From positions 1,058,370-1,122,369 of the forward strand of contig JALMQS010000089.1 in NCBI GenBank assembly GCA_024734495.1: a stretch of DNA of 64,000 bases, read 5' to 3'. Source of the stretch: Forficula auricularia (Eukaryota; Arthropoda; Insecta; Dermaptera; Forficulidae). A model generated the notes under the pieces. The model was not told the DNA's origin. It searched no databases and was given only the letters and a program-made list of their open reading frames with translations. Positions 44,977 through 55,806 of the stretch are shown one piece after another; position 1 is the first letter of the stretch, and each line of letters begins with the position of its first letter. The translations under genes and the position numbers were made by a program.

Positions 44977-45232
44977 GGTACTTACGTATTAACGCCACCG
45001 CAGCTAGATTTGGGCGGTTTTTAAATTTCGCCAATCTACACCTAAAGTTTGTTTGCGAACGCATTTTTATCTAATCAAACCGAGATCATAAACCGAACCT
45101 GTTCAGGTTGTTTTTTGACAGAGGGGAACTGATTTATTCTATTTTATGATTTATCTCAAAAAGTTTAGGTGTAGATTGGCGAAATTTAAAAACTGCCAAA
45201 TCTAGCTGCGCTGGCGTTAATACATAAGTACC
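44977..45232. mobile_element. 256-bp MITE with perfect 8-bp target duplication
   Basis: Terminal repeats ggtactta(c/t)gtattaacgcc extend about 65 bp (atttcgccaatctacaccta). The exact duplication acacttt(t) is at 44969-44976 and 45233-45240. Eight-base duplications fit hAT or Merlin-type transposition. Non-coding interior. Confidence 0.85.
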
Positions 45233-45363
45233 ACACTTTTTCTATTGATGAAGGAAAGTCTTAAAATATTCTATACCTATATACCTATACCAATGCCAAC
45301 AAGCACTGAGAGAGGAAACAAGGACTTGTACTATAATATGCTTCCTTTACTGACCCCTTTGAA

Positions 45364-45404
45364 CCCTGAAGAAGGAGGGATGATCTTCCAAAATGTCCGT
45401 TTTA
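45364..45404 (+). ncRNA. Decayed hammerhead, family B3
   Basis: CUGAAGA and the GGAGG/UCUUCC stem survive, but GAAA has become AAAA (G12 lost) and CGUC is UGUC. Confidence 0.45.
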
Positions 45405-45504
45405 AAATAATATTATAAGGGGAAGATTTCCAATAAATATTATTTGTTTGAATTAGTCTCTTATTTATTTCTGGACTGCTTTCATCCAATCCTGAGGTAG
45501 GTAT

Positions 45505-46614
45505 TAATATGTCAGTCAGTCTCCAAAGAAAACTTTTAACATATTTTTATATACTGAATAAAATATCCTTTTCTGAAAATCATCATCATCATTTGCAGTC
45601 AAGGGTTAGGCCGTTAAGCCTGTTCCGACTAAGAAATTATTCCGCCAACGTCCCGATCTCTTTTTCCATTGGGTTTATAGTTCAGGGAATATTTTGGCAG
45701 TCTTGAGTCTTCCATCTCATTTCTGAAAATCAACCCATAAATTTGGTTTGGGGTGGGTTTTATAGTCCGAAAAATACGAAAAATCCTGAAGAAAAATATC
45801 GAATACTCTATCCCGTGAGATATCCTTGAATAGCGCAATTTTAAAATTCCATTAACCATATTATCTTTTTTTTTACTTTATCCAATGCAAAGCATGGGTA
45901 AAGTATTGTAATCGCTCTCGGGGCAAGCGTGGCTTCAAAGGGTCCTCAGGTAAAGACTACGGAACCCATGGACTCAATTAAAGTCACAAATTGTAGTATT
46001 CAATTAGGTTGAATTTTAGCACGTGACGGTTTTGCCAAAAATTACATGGGGTCTCGTCGAGAGGCCAAAAGTGCGATTTTTTCATTTAGTGCGTGCGGAT
46101 GGATGTGATGTATGGATGGATGTATGTATGTTATCGTTTTTTGGCCCACGATTTTTTCCACACCGTTGCACCGATTGAAATGAAATTGAAAACCTAGCAT
46201 TCTTTTAACAAAATGAAGCGCTGATTAGTTTTTGGTACATATCGGCCCACAAACATTAGTACTTTATTTAAGTACTTTTTAGTTTTTTCTAAATATCTTG
46301 AAAATGACTTAACCAATTTTTATGAAATTTAATATCCTAATTAAGTACCTTGGGGACCACAAAAAAGGTTAAATAAAGTTTTTAGTAAAATTATATTTTA
46401 AAGTACTTTACTCTAGAATAAAATAGTACTTTTTTAATTTTTTATTTTAAATTCTTTAAAATTTATTCATTTGATCGTTTTAAGATAGCTCATTTAACCT
46501 AACTTAAGTAAGAATGGTTAGGCTTCTCGCTGTGAAATGGTAAAAATTTGGGAGGAAATTTTATAAGTAACCATAGCAACTGCGTTGTTTTCTTATCCGT
46601 TACCTTTGCTTAAG
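45505..46614. other. Dispersed-repeat sequence, no gene
   Basis: About 45885-46260 resembles the 3' part of a retroposed repeat (aatgcaaagcatgggtaaag, ggatggatgtatgtatgtta). Frames at 45509-45859 on opposite strands overlap each other and have no domain. Confidence 0.4.
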
Positions 46615-47062
46615 ACATAGAGAAATCGACTTTAAACCAAAAATAGCGATTGATTCTCATCTAATACTTGAGGAATAACCATTCTATATTGGATTTTTGA
46701 CGTTTCGGTTTTATTTTTGATTTTAAGTCGATTCCTCCATGTCTTCAGCAATGGTTACCAATAATAATCGAAACGTCAAAAACGTAATGTAGAATTGTTA
46801 TTCCTCAAGTATTAGATGAGAATCGATGGCTATTTTTGATTTTAAGTCGATTCCTCCATGTCTTCAGGAATGGTTACAATAATAACCAAAATGTCAAAAA
46901 TCCAATGTAGAATGGTTATTCCTCGACTATTAAATCAGAATTATTTTTAATTAATGTCAACATGAACTACAAATTGCAAGTGATATCTGATTAATGATAA
47001 AGGAACAAACATATTAATATTTCAAATGAATTTGGATAAAGTTTAGCAACGATCCGTTGCAG
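46615..47062 (+). repeat. Dispersed repeat with internal ~130-bp repeats, copy 2
   Basis: Same family as 32850-33322, including the end hairpin gcaacgatccgttgc. The first sub-repeat is in inverted orientation here (aatagcgattgattctcatc). Confidence 0.75.
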
Positions 47063-47065
47063 TTT

Positions 47066-47393
47066 GACTAACGGGTTATAGTGGTGTTTCACAAAGAGGA
47101 AATAGAAATTAAAAAAATTAAAAATTTCTTTAATTATAATTATTTTGGAGATTTTGTATTTTCTTTCTTATACCTATATACATATTTCGGGTTACGAGCC
47201 AGTCTTTTATAAACCTCCTAAAGATGGTCTCACAACCACGAAATATGTATGAAAGAAAAATAAAAATCCCCAAAATATAATTAAAGAAAATTTTAATTTT
47301 TATTACCTGTTTGTGAAACACCACTATACCACGTTAAAAACTCCTAATGTTTAATATGTTTCACTATAAACCAACACCGCTTTCCCTAAATAT
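47066..47393. mobile_element. Hammerhead family E element (E3), ribozymes decayed
   Basis: Inverted ends share ggttatagtggtgtttcac. The right side adds aaaccaacaccgctttccct, the outer family motif. Two ribozyme relics face each other: plus strand CUAAAGA...CGAAAUAUGUAU (G5 changed) at 47217-47251, and a minus-strand partner at 47180-47212. Both look dead. Confidence 0.65.
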
Positions 47394-47990
47394 ATTATTT
47401 TTTAATTGTTAATGTGAGCCTTCAGAGACGCCTCGCATTGTGTCTCCGTATATGTAAAGAAACCGAGGGGTGAACCGCTACCTAAAATCGTGTGCACCTA
47501 CTTCCACTTCCACTTTCATTTCCAAGTAGAAGACAATAGAAGACAGATTATCTAATGAATTCCAAAGTAATTCCAAAGTAATTCCAAAGACGGTGTACAC
47601 CTAATTCCAATGGCGGTTCACCCCTCGACGGAAACGAACAATGCTACTTTGGGAGGACAAATCCTACAATTTAACCTTCTGTCCTCTGCCCTATCTCTTC
47701 AAAGAAATAATCATAAAAATCCTATTTTAATATTTTCAATATAAAATGTTGCAGAAAATCAACGAAAAGCTTGAAATATTCTTAAAACGTACAAAAACCT
47801 AATTTAGACTCATTTATAATTATTACAAACAGAGTGAATAGATCTTTAAAAATTATATACTCACTTTAAAGGAAAAGATTACAGATTTCTGTAGTATTTA
47901 ATATTTTAATATTTAGTATTTACTAAATATTATTTTTTCAATGAAAAAATACATTATTTATTGAAAAGATACAATGTTATAATAAATAAA
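47394..47990. other. Unassigned stretch
   Basis: Direct repeats of aattccaaagtaattccaaa at 47560-47590. No gene. Confidence 0.35.
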
Positions 47991-47995
47991 TAAAA

Positions 47996-48250
47996 TCACT
48001 TTTGATGAAATTCAAGAAAACAGTTTCTGGTTTTAACTAAACACAAAAGCACATTGCATTTTCGGCAATAAAAATGGGACCTTTCTTTACAATTTGGATT
48101 TTTGCATCTAGCTGCTTCTTTGTTTGAATCAATGAGTAACAAGTGGTGGGTGGATCTGTTCAGCAAGTCGTTTTTCACCTCTTTTCTGTGGTACAGGCGA
48201 AGATTTTGAGGGTGGCCCACCTCTATACCTCATACAATGTACATGAATTG
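47996..48250 (-). pseudogene. piggyBac transposase relic: C-terminal cysteine-rich domain
   Basis: The minus-strand frame ends ARCKNPNCKERSHFYCRKCN, VLLCLVKTRNCFLEFHQK, stop. The spacing C-x4-C, ...YC-x2-C, LC...CF..H is the cross-brace zinc finger closing piggyBac-type transposases. Upstream only about 45 codons remain before stops, and the DDD catalytic region is absent. A remnant, not a functional gene. Confidence 0.75.
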
Positions 48251-48589
48251 CAATGCGTGCAGCGTCAAAATAATTTCATAAATCATATTTTTATGCAAAT
48301 ATCTTTTTCAAGGTTTTTTATAAGCTACTAAAAAATTTAAACCGTTTTCTTAAAAATACTGAAAGATGTATAAGACACAAAATCATTTACCTGCAAATCC
48401 CAGGTTGGGTTATGGTTGTCGTTCTTACAAATGCTATATTATTATCAAATGAGTTGGGATGGCTCTAAAAAAATTTTCATATCCATTAACATGTACAAGT
48501 GGTACCAGCATACGTACTCCGCATTTTACAGGCGGGAAAAAATCATAAATTTTAATTAGTTTATTATTTATTTAGTTCTCACAAGCAGA
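48251..48589. other. Unassigned stretch
   Basis: No feature supported. Confidence 0.3.
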
Positions 48590-48985
48590 GATTAGCTGAG
48601 GTAGAGTGAGGTCATCACCATCCTTGTCAAGGTTTTGACCAGGTTTCCTTAACAACTTATGGCAAATGCCGGGATGGCTAATAGGTCGCTTGCTCCTGGT
48701 ATCGGTTTTTTGCGCGGAATTTTTAAATTACTTTTTGTCTTTTGATGGAAATCTATTGTCATGTTATTTGTTAATGAGCATACATTTCTATTTTTTTTTC
48801 TTTTTCTTTTTACTTGTTTATTATTTGTTAAATTGTTGTAATTAATTTGTATTGATGTTTGTTAATGTATTGTAGCTAGATTGTATTGATGTTTGGAGGA
48901 CCTAGCCACCGAGGACTTGTGCCTCTAAGCAGGTCGAGGAATAAAGATTTATTTATTATTTATTTATTTATTTATAAATTCAATG
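48590..48985 (+). repeat. Non-LTR retrotransposon 3' end
   Basis: GC-moderate 3' UTR-like sequence (tatggcaaatgccgggatgg; ctaagcaggtcgaggaataa) ending in a tttatttattatttattta tail. No coding part remains. Confidence 0.5.
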
Positions 48986-49654
48986 TACATTACAATTTAC
49001 ACTGGGTTAGAAAGGGTTAATTAGTTTACGGGTTACAATTCACTGACAGACATATTTTATGGACACTTATAGAAGTATATAATATATTTATATAAAAATT
49101 TATTATATTTCCACCAAGCAGAGAACATTTATTTTTTCTTATAGAGAAAATGTTTATAATTTATATGGAATGCACAATGAAGTGATAAGAAAAATATTTG
49201 ATAAATGTATAAAAAGCATATTAATCGAGTGACAAACATTTATCCTTGTTTACATTATCAGTGAATCATTCATTTTTAATCGGTGAATCATCCATTTTCA
49301 GCCCTAAGTTTCTAGCTCAGGTTTTTCAAAATGTAAATGTCACTGTTTATTTTATGAAGTTGGAAAATCTGATGAGATCTATTTCATCCAAGAAATCTCA
49401 CTTGTGTTGTTTAATCTGAAAATCTCTTGCTTTAGAAGTTGAGGAGATTCAACAGTACTTAATACAACTTTAATAGGATGTTCTAAAATGAGAAACAGAA
49501 ATGATACGGTTTTAGGACATAAAATTTGTAAATATTCTTTTAAAAACTTTTTACTTCCTTACAATTTGACTTCACCTTGTTTACACCTGAAATATATGTT
49601 TTGAATTTCTCTGAATTTCCTAAAACAATTTCCAGTCATTGATGAGTGTGTGTG
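48986..49654. other. AT-rich stretch, no gene
   Basis: A worn family A end word is at 49108-49140 (ccaagcagagaaca). Otherwise nothing. Confidence 0.35.
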
Positions 49655-49875
49655 GGAATCGGATTAGCCGAGAGCTTAAAGACACTAGCCTTCTAAGCAG
49701 GAGTCCCGGGTTCGAGTCCGAGTCCCTGCATTGATATTTGACCGGCTATAATCTGATTCCTAGTCACCAATCCGTCTGGCAAGCGTGGTGACTTAATGCC
49801 AACCCCTTCCATTTGATGGAAGAGGCCTATATTCAGCAGTGGATTGTCCCTATCGACAGGCTGATGATGATGAGT
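49655..49875 (+). repeat. tRNA-derived SINE with TGA-repeat tail
   Basis: A box TTAGCCGAGAG (49664-49674) and perfect B box GGTTCGAGTCC (49709-49719) give the internal Pol III promoter. The body has gaccggctataatctgattc. The tail cagcagtggattgtcc...gctgatgatgatga is the RTE-type 3' end common in insect SINEs, implying mobilisation by an RTE-like LINE. Confidence 0.8.
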
Positions 49876-50349
49876 GTGTATGTCAGCATGTGATGTGAAA
49901 AATTTTCAAGTAAATGTTAAACCATTGAAATTTACAATGAGATATAATACCTAAGCCTGTGGAATGAAGAGCAAGTTTTCGGTTCAAACCATTATATGGG
50001 TTTATATAGAAAGTAGTATATTATTTTTAATAGGTTTTCCTGATTTTTCTAATTTTCCGGGCAACTTTTCCAATTTTTTTTTTTACGTATTAACCTGAAT
50101 TGGACTATTACGAACATTTAAAAAAAAAATTAGCCATATCCGTCCAGGCATTTGAGAGATCTGCGCTTACAAAGAAACAGAAATTCATTTTTATTATTTA
50201 GATTAATACATTGTTGAGATTGATAGCTTTCGGAATTCACTCCTGACTAGATAGAAAGTGATAGAAAATATAGGTTCTACACCATCTTGGTGTAACACCT
50301 GCTTGCGCTTTTAAAAAAATTAAAAAAAAATTCTTTGTTTCTTATTTTT
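49876..50349. other. AT-rich stretch, no gene
   Basis: No feature seen. Confidence 0.35.
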
Positions 50350-50369
50350 GTTACCCCTAATATACATTA

Positions 50370-50561
50370 GTTTGAATGTTTTATATCAAGAGTATCGAAT
50401 CGATTTCGTTCCAAACAACGGTCAAAAGGACAAGTAATCGTTTCCTTTCCAAAAGATAGCGTCTTTATTGGATCGGAATTCTGGATAGCGATACTTAATT
50501 CTAGTCTGGCACAAGAAAGTTTAAAAAATATCTTTTTCGCTGTTTGTGTTCGTAACAGCAT
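50370..50561. other. GC-richer segment open on both strands; possible exon
   Basis: Plus strand from an acceptor-like taatatacattag at 50369 reads FECFISRVSNRFRSK, then GQVIVSFPKDSVFIGSEF, and stops after NSIF at 50567-50569. Minus strand is open for 64 codons and ends KETITCPFDRCLERNRFDTL, DIKHSN, stop. CPFD...RF loosely recalls CHHC zinc fingers but lacks the histidines. Strand and function are unresolved. Confidence 0.25.
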
Positions 50562-51006
50562 TTTTTAACTTTCCTCCCTCGTACGTCCGTCTGTATCACT
50601 TTTTTTATCTACCCCCACCAGTTGTATAAAATTTCTATTTCTATACACCATGTAAGATTTTCACAATAATTTATACAACATGATCGGAAATATCTCTATC
50701 TATATATACCATATTCAAAAGGGAAATATGTGATTTATCTGTCCAAATAGTTAAACTACAAGATCAAAAAGTATCAGACCATAGATTAAAAAAAATTCGT
50801 TCGTGTAACCTTTACGCGTGGTTGAAGTAAAACTTTTTTGACGCTTGTAGCAGGTATTACTAGAATTATTAGAAAAATTGTTAGAAATAACCGTAGAGAG
50901 CACATTTGAAATTGTAACCGAAGAATTTTCAACAAATAAAAAAATGCATATTATATTTTAATTGCACGAAATTTTCTCTGGAGAAAGACGGACTGAGTAG
51001 AAATCT

Positions 51007-51368
51007 CAATCGAAAGTAATGGAAGGCAGCCCAGGGGTAGTGAGGAAAAAAAATTAACACAAATCCAAATAAGATGTAATTTTTTTGAATCCTTCCTCCT
51101 TTCCTTTCAAACCGACGTTTTGGAGAATTAAGAAAAGAGATAATTAAGAAAAAGAAGGGGAAAAATAAAAAAAAATGTTTTTCTATGCTTCTGCTAAGGA
51201 AGCATTTTATTTGTTTCCTTCATTGACCTCTTGAAACCCTGAAGAAGGAGGAAAAAATCCTCCGAAACGTCGGTTTGAAAGGATACCAATAAATTACACC
51301 TTATTTGGATATGTATTAATTGTTTCTTTCCCCACTACCCCTGGGCTGCCTTCCATTACTTTCAATTG
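51007..51368. mobile_element. Hammerhead family B element (B4)
   Basis: Arms 51007-51070 and 51300-51368 mirror each other (aaagtaatggaaggcagccc; tgtaattt). The plus-strand ribozyme is the best formed in the window. The left arm keeps only a relic (caaaccgacgttttggag at 51108-51125). Confidence 0.8.
51234..51276 (+). ncRNA. Hammerhead ribozyme motif, family B4 (cleanest)
   Basis: AAACC, CUGAAGA (51239-51245), extra A, stem II GGAGGA-AAAAA-UCCUCC (6 bp), GAAA (51264-51267), CGUC, GGUUU. Stem I is five perfect pairs. Stem III is loopless ACGU, so dimer action is expected. Cut predicted after 51271. Confidence 0.75.
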
Positions 51369-51941
51369 TATATTATATATTTTTTCATATTTAACAAATC
51401 GAAAAACAATGTACCTACTTAAAAATTTTTTAATGATTTTTAATTTTACCTCCTTTTATTCATAAGAAAATTAATTAGTTGGTTGAATTAATTTTTCAAA
51501 GAGAATAGAAAGAACCAACCCTAGATAAGACATTTTTGATCAAAAATTTTCGAGAAATTTTTTCCTAGAAAAAAAGATACCTACATAGGTATAAATTTAT
51601 ATATATATTCGAAATTTTTATTTATTAACTTCCTTATTTAAGTTAAAAAAATTTTCGGATATATTTTTAAAGAAAATATAAAATCAAAGGTTGGCATCAT
51701 TGTTGTACTTAGAGTAACTTCTACAATATACTGAAACTTATTTTTTAAAGCCTTCACTGATCACATCTTAAGATTTTATTTTTCCAAAAATATACCTACA
51801 ACCAATAATATTATTTATTAATCTTAAAACAAACTTTATAAAATAAGGATTATTATTCAAAATGATAATACCGTACGTAGAACATTTTCGGGAATTGATT
51901 ATTAATGTCTTATCCCTAACATTGTAAGTATTTTCAAAAAT
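51369..51941. other. AT-rich stretch before the gap, no gene
   Basis: Nothing recognised. Confidence 0.35.
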
Positions 51942-52041
51942 NNNNNNNNNNNNNNNNNNNNNNNNNNNNNNNNNNNNNNNNNNNNNNNNNNNNNNNNNNN
52001 NNNNNNNNNNNNNNNNNNNNNNNNNNNNNNNNNNNNNNNNN
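51942..52041. other. Assembly gap of 100 Ns
   Basis: Exactly 100 ambiguous bases, the usual placeholder for a gap of unknown length. Confidence 0.99.
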
Positions 52042-52254
52042 ATTACTTACGCCATCTTCAGGATTTGATTGAACTGATTCGGCGACGACTTTAGAGAGAT
52101 TATGTTATGCATTCGACTAGAACGGTCTGCCTTTTTTGCGAGGTTTGCATCAGTAGGCGCTGAATCTAATAAATAATTTAACTCTCCAAGAATGGAAGGT
52201 TAGAAAAAGTTATTCTGGTGACCCTTACAATAACTCAAAAAGAGAGGGTCGTAG

Positions 52255-53572
52255 AAAGCATGGCAAAATCATAAAGAAAAAACGGGTTGTCCTCTGCTTG
52301 ATCCAAAACATACACATATATACATCAAATATAAATATGTATACCGGGTGAGTTTTTTATCTTGAGACAGTCTTATAACATAAAAACAGTGCATTATATG
52401 GAAAAAAGTTCAAATAAAAGTTTATTTATATCAAGGGGGAAACTAAACTACGCTATTGTTTGTTGACCTAGAACAAGCTTTCGAGGGTATTTCAAGGTCA
52501 ACTTCTGTTTTTAAATAGAAACCTATATTTTTCTTTACATTGCCTAAATTTACTAAAAAAGCTGAACAACTTTCATTAGAACTATTTTTTATACGACATC
52601 AAATAAACAAAATATTAAATCAATTAGATCTAAAAAAAATCACTATTTTAACAATTATTCAACTTAATTATCAAATAATAATGATCAATTATTTAATTAA
52701 TAAATAAATAATTTAATAATTTTCCGACTATCTTTAACGATAAAATGAAGTTTGAGAGGTGTATTTCTATCAAGAAAACGCTCGGCATTCATTTCAATGG
52801 CAGCCCCATAATATTTCTTCCACATTCACCATAAATTAAGACCATTTCAATTCTGTCTTCAAAAAAATACTCCATTTTTATTATGGTAATACAATATAAC
52901 TATCTACTGGATTGACACGAAAAATAAACTTTTTTAAACTCAAGAATTTTAAATAGTTCTATTAAGTAGAAAATAATCTCTTAAATCTGAGTATAAAGAA
53001 TTTTTTAATATCATTATAAACCCTTATTTTCATTGTTGTTACTTTTCAATTTAATAAATTATTTATTTAATCATTATTATTTGATAATTAAATTAAATAA
53101 TTGTTAAAAATAATTATTAAGATTTTTTTTGAGATCTAATTGATTCATGTATTTTGTTTATTTGATGTCGTATAAAAAAATAGTTCTTATGAAAGTTGTT
53201 CAGTTTTTTTTGTAAAATATGGTGATGTAAAAAAAATATAGGGGTTAATTTAAAAAACACAACTTGACATTAAAATACCCTTGAAAGCTTGTTCTGCGTC
53301 GACAAACAATAGCGTAGTTTAGTTTCACCCTCGATATAAATAAACATTTATTTGAAACTTTTTTCCATATAATGCATTGTTTTTGAGTTATGAGACTGTC
53401 TCAAGATAAAAAAACTCACCCGGTATATATCTATATAATTTATTTGTTTTAGTCTATGTTTGGAAGATTTGACATTCATCAGGCTTTTTTAATTAGAACA
53501 GGACAACCTCTTCGTTTTCTCTTTATGATTGAACAAAACTCAGCAACTCAGGGCAATTTTTTTAATTAAATT
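52255..53572. mobile_element. Hammerhead family A copy interrupted by a TIR element
   Basis: Left end gggttgtcctctgcttgatc at 52283, right end aggacaacctcttcgttttc at 53502 then cagcaactcagggcaa. Between them sits the 52344-53423 element. The ribozyme remnant (minus, 53455-53490: CCUGAUGAAUGUCAAAUCUU then CCAAACAUAGAC) has lost stem II and GAAA. Confidence 0.7.
52344..53423. mobile_element. 1.08-kb TIR element, ccgggtgag family
   Basis: Inverted ends ccgggtgagttttttatctt and the reverse extend over 150 bp (gcattatatgga, aactaaactacgctattgtt). TA flanks both sides (52342-52343 and 53424-53425). No transposase frame. The copy at 8400-9023 lacks its left end. Confidence 0.8.
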
Positions 53573-53639
53573 TAGCAACATGTTTGTATTTTTAAAATAA
53601 ATAAGTGTATAGGCTCCGGACTTTATAATTATATAATAT

Positions 53640-53664
53640 TGTTTTTTTTTTTTTTTTTTTTTTT
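53640..53664. repeat. Poly-T tract
   Basis: About 24 T bases, probably a reversed retroposon A-tail. Confidence 0.6.
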
Positions 53665-53829
53665 ATTTAAAAATAAAAAAACCGACAAGTCTCAAAAAGT
53701 TGTAATAGGGCCAAATACAGAGGGGTCCAAAAAATGTATCCACTGTTTAAAAGTCCATGACTTGCAAACTAATTGATGAAGTTGTCTCATTTTTGGTGAA
53801 AGTGTAGCTTAAAGTCCAACTTAAAGATA

Positions 53830-54240
53830 TCACTGTAGGTGTTCGAAATGGTCACCATTAACATCCACACACAAACGATGCCGCCGAACTGCAGCACGAA
53901 CTACTGACTGCAACGTGTTCAGTTGGATATTTGCACATGAATGTACGATGGATTCTCGAAGTTCATCCAATGTGCGTGGCTTTTGTCGATAAACGACGTC
54001 CTTTAGTGTTCCCCACAGGTAAAAGTCCAGCGGAGTTAGGTCTGGGGAACGTGGTGGATACTCCACAGCACCTCTACGGCCTATCCATCTTCCTGGTAGA
54101 TTTTCGTCGAGATACGCCCTAACACGATTTTGGTAGTGGGCTGGGGCACCATCTTGTTGAAAGTAAAATCTTCCGTCTCCATACAAGTCTCGGATGGCAG
54201 GTAAAATGGATGTCTGAATGCTTCTGAAGCGTACATCTCG
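53830..54240 (-). pseudogene. Mariner-type transposase C-terminal half, left arm
   Basis: In-frame from the centre (SILPAIRDLYGDGRFYFQQD) through GAPAHYQNRVRAYLDEN, PRSPDLTPLDFYLWGTLKD to a stop after HFEHLQ. It contains two acidic residues of the catalytic triad: D in QQDG and the D of PLDF, with 41 residues between, the DD41D spacing known for rosa-type elements. The N-terminal part and first D are missing, so it is not functional alone, but the remaining frame is unbroken. Confidence 0.85.
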
Positions 54241-54520
54241 ACCGAAAATCTATGCAGGCAAGATGGATAGGCCGTAGTCAGGTGCTGTGGAGTATCCACC
54301 CACGTTCCCCAGACCTAATTCCGCTGGACTTTTACCTGTGGGGAACACTAAAGGACGTCGTTTATCGACAAAAGCCACGCACATTGGATGAACTTCGAGA
54401 ATCCATCGTACATTCATGTGCAAATATCCAACTGAACACGTTGCAGTCAGTAGTTCGTGCTGCAGTTCGGCGGCATCGTTTGTGTGGGATGTTAATGGTG
54501 ACCATTTCGAACACCTACAG
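54240..54520 (+). pseudogene. Mariner-type transposase C-terminal fragment, right arm
   Basis: Starts at RWIG, then RSPDLIPLDFYLWGTLKDVV and SVVRAAVRRHRLC. It is frameshifted after RWIGR and again after HRLC relative to the left arm. It lacks QQDG. More decayed than its partner. Confidence 0.8.
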
Positions 54521-54854
54521 TGATATCTTTAAGTTGGACTTTAAGCTACATTTTCACCAAAAATGAGACAACTTCATCAATTAGTTTGCAAGTTATGGAC
54601 TTTTAAACAGTGGATACATTTTTTGGACCCCTCTGTACATTGAAAAGTTTTGGTATTTTGAATTAATGATTTATGATTAAATATTTTAGGCTAAATATCC
54701 GCTGAAAAAATTTTGGCGAAAAGATGGAAACATTTTCATGACTAACATATATTATAAACCTACGCTTACTGCCAATTTTGCCGATTTTTTGTCTTCAAAT
54801 GGTTCGAGCTAGAAAAGTGTAAATTGAAAATATTTTTTGGGTTGATTGTTAAAA

Positions 54855-55090
54855 AGGGAGTCAGGTTGGCCGAGTGGTTATAGAGTATGCCTTCTAATCA
54901 AGCTAGCACAGATTCAAATCCGACTCGGTACAAATATTTCACCGGCTATAATTTGATCCCTTCAGGTGAAGGCAATGGAAAACCACTCTGTGAAAAATTT
55001 CCCGAGGAAAATTAGAATGGAAAGGATGCTCTCCACAGTAATTTCTGACGCTCGGAATCGAGTATGGCATTTGAAGAAAAATAAGAAGAA
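54855..55090 (+). repeat. tRNA-derived SINE
   Basis: A box TTGGCCGAGTGG (54866-54877), B-box-like GATTCAAATCC (54911-54921), body caccggctataatttgatcc shared with the SINE at 49655, end ggcatttgaagaaaaataag. Confidence 0.75.
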
Positions 55091-55189
55091 TATTGTGAAA
55101 AGCAATGGAAGTACTCCGTCGGTGTAACTAGACAAATTTACATGTAATTTTGCTATACCGGTGGAACGTTTATACATTGTGTTAAAGAA

Positions 55190-55258
55190 TTTATCAATTA
55201 GTTTGCCGGCAATTCTTGAGGTGAAATCAATGAGGTTATCCTCTGCTTGAGCTGTAAA
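55190..55258 (+). repeat. Hammerhead family A end fragment
   Basis: gaaatcaatgaggttatcct then ctgcttga. No core. Confidence 0.6.
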
Positions 55259-55411
55259 AGTAAAAAAACTATTAACTTGACAGAAAGATGCAGCTCATCC
55301 AAACATGGGAGTCAAATTTAAGTTCATTAACTAAAACCGTTTGAATGATTTTTTTATTTATTTTATATTCTTGGCAATCTTCAACCAAAACTGATGAAAT
55401 TGCAATCTAAT

Positions 55412-55577
55412 TAAAGGAATCGTAGTGAGTTGGATATGACTTTAAATTAAATACAAGTTTGTATTCAAATACGCCAAACGTTTCGCTGCTGCTCCGCAAC
55501 CTCTTCAGTGGCTGAAACAGCGAAACAAATACAACAACATAATTTAAAGTAATGTCCAACTCACTACGATTCCTTTA
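55412..55577. mobile_element. Hammerhead family D, 166-bp foldback
   Basis: Arms share aaaggaatcgtagtgagttg and actttaaatta-like words and enclose one ribozyme. This is the shortest hammerhead element here, so nearly all of it is arm plus ribozyme. Confidence 0.75.
55473..55510 (-). ncRNA. Hammerhead ribozyme motif, family D
   Basis: Minus strand: GCCA, CUGAAGA, extra G, stem II GUUGC-GGAGCA-GCAGC (5 bp, one U-G), GAAA, CGUU, UGGC. Stem I GCCA/UGGC is four perfect pairs. Cleavage triplet GUU. Confidence 0.65.
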
Positions 55578-55654
55578 ATTATTAATCATGGACAAGAATA
55601 ATGAAATATCTAATCTAATTTTTTTGTTTTCAAAATACTAATATTTATTATAGG

Positions 55655-55735
55655 AAGCAGAATGAATTTTTTTATGAATCAACAACTCTTCTGCTCTAGG
55701 CAAAACAAAATTTTTCAATTAGACAATCATCAATT
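55655..55735 (-). repeat. Hammerhead family A end fragment
   Basis: gaatcaacaactcttctgct then ctaggcaaaac. Solo end. Confidence 0.6.
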
Positions 55736-55805
55736 TTTTCCATCATTTATTATGTATATAGGTACCTATATATGGTATACGTATATAAAGAAAGAGAACC
55801 CGATT

Positions 55806-55806
<1 letters not shown>

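Larger units (their letters stand above)
44862..45500. mobile_element. Hammerhead family B element (B3) split by a MITE
   Basis: Left arm 44862-44965 (tcaggattgg, aataatatttattgaaaata) mirrors the right arm 45395-45500. The right side keeps a decayed hammerhead. The left ribozyme region is interrupted by the element at 44977-45232. Confidence 0.7.
53718..54635. mobile_element. Inverted-duplicated mariner (DD41D-type) foldback, 918 bp
   Basis: Ends cagaggggtccaaaaaatgt and its reverse, flanked by TA at 53716-53717 and 54636-54637. Arms of about 400 bp (53718-54119 and 54236-54635) each carry the 3' half of a Tc1/mariner transposase gene pointing outward. A ~115-bp centre is single copy. The 5' half of the gene, including the DNA-binding domain and first catalytic D, is absent. 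A transcript through the element would form a long hairpin. Confidence 0.9.

Noticed and set aside
47996..48250. A functional piggyBac transposase
   Set aside because: Only the C-terminal cysteine-rich domain remains.
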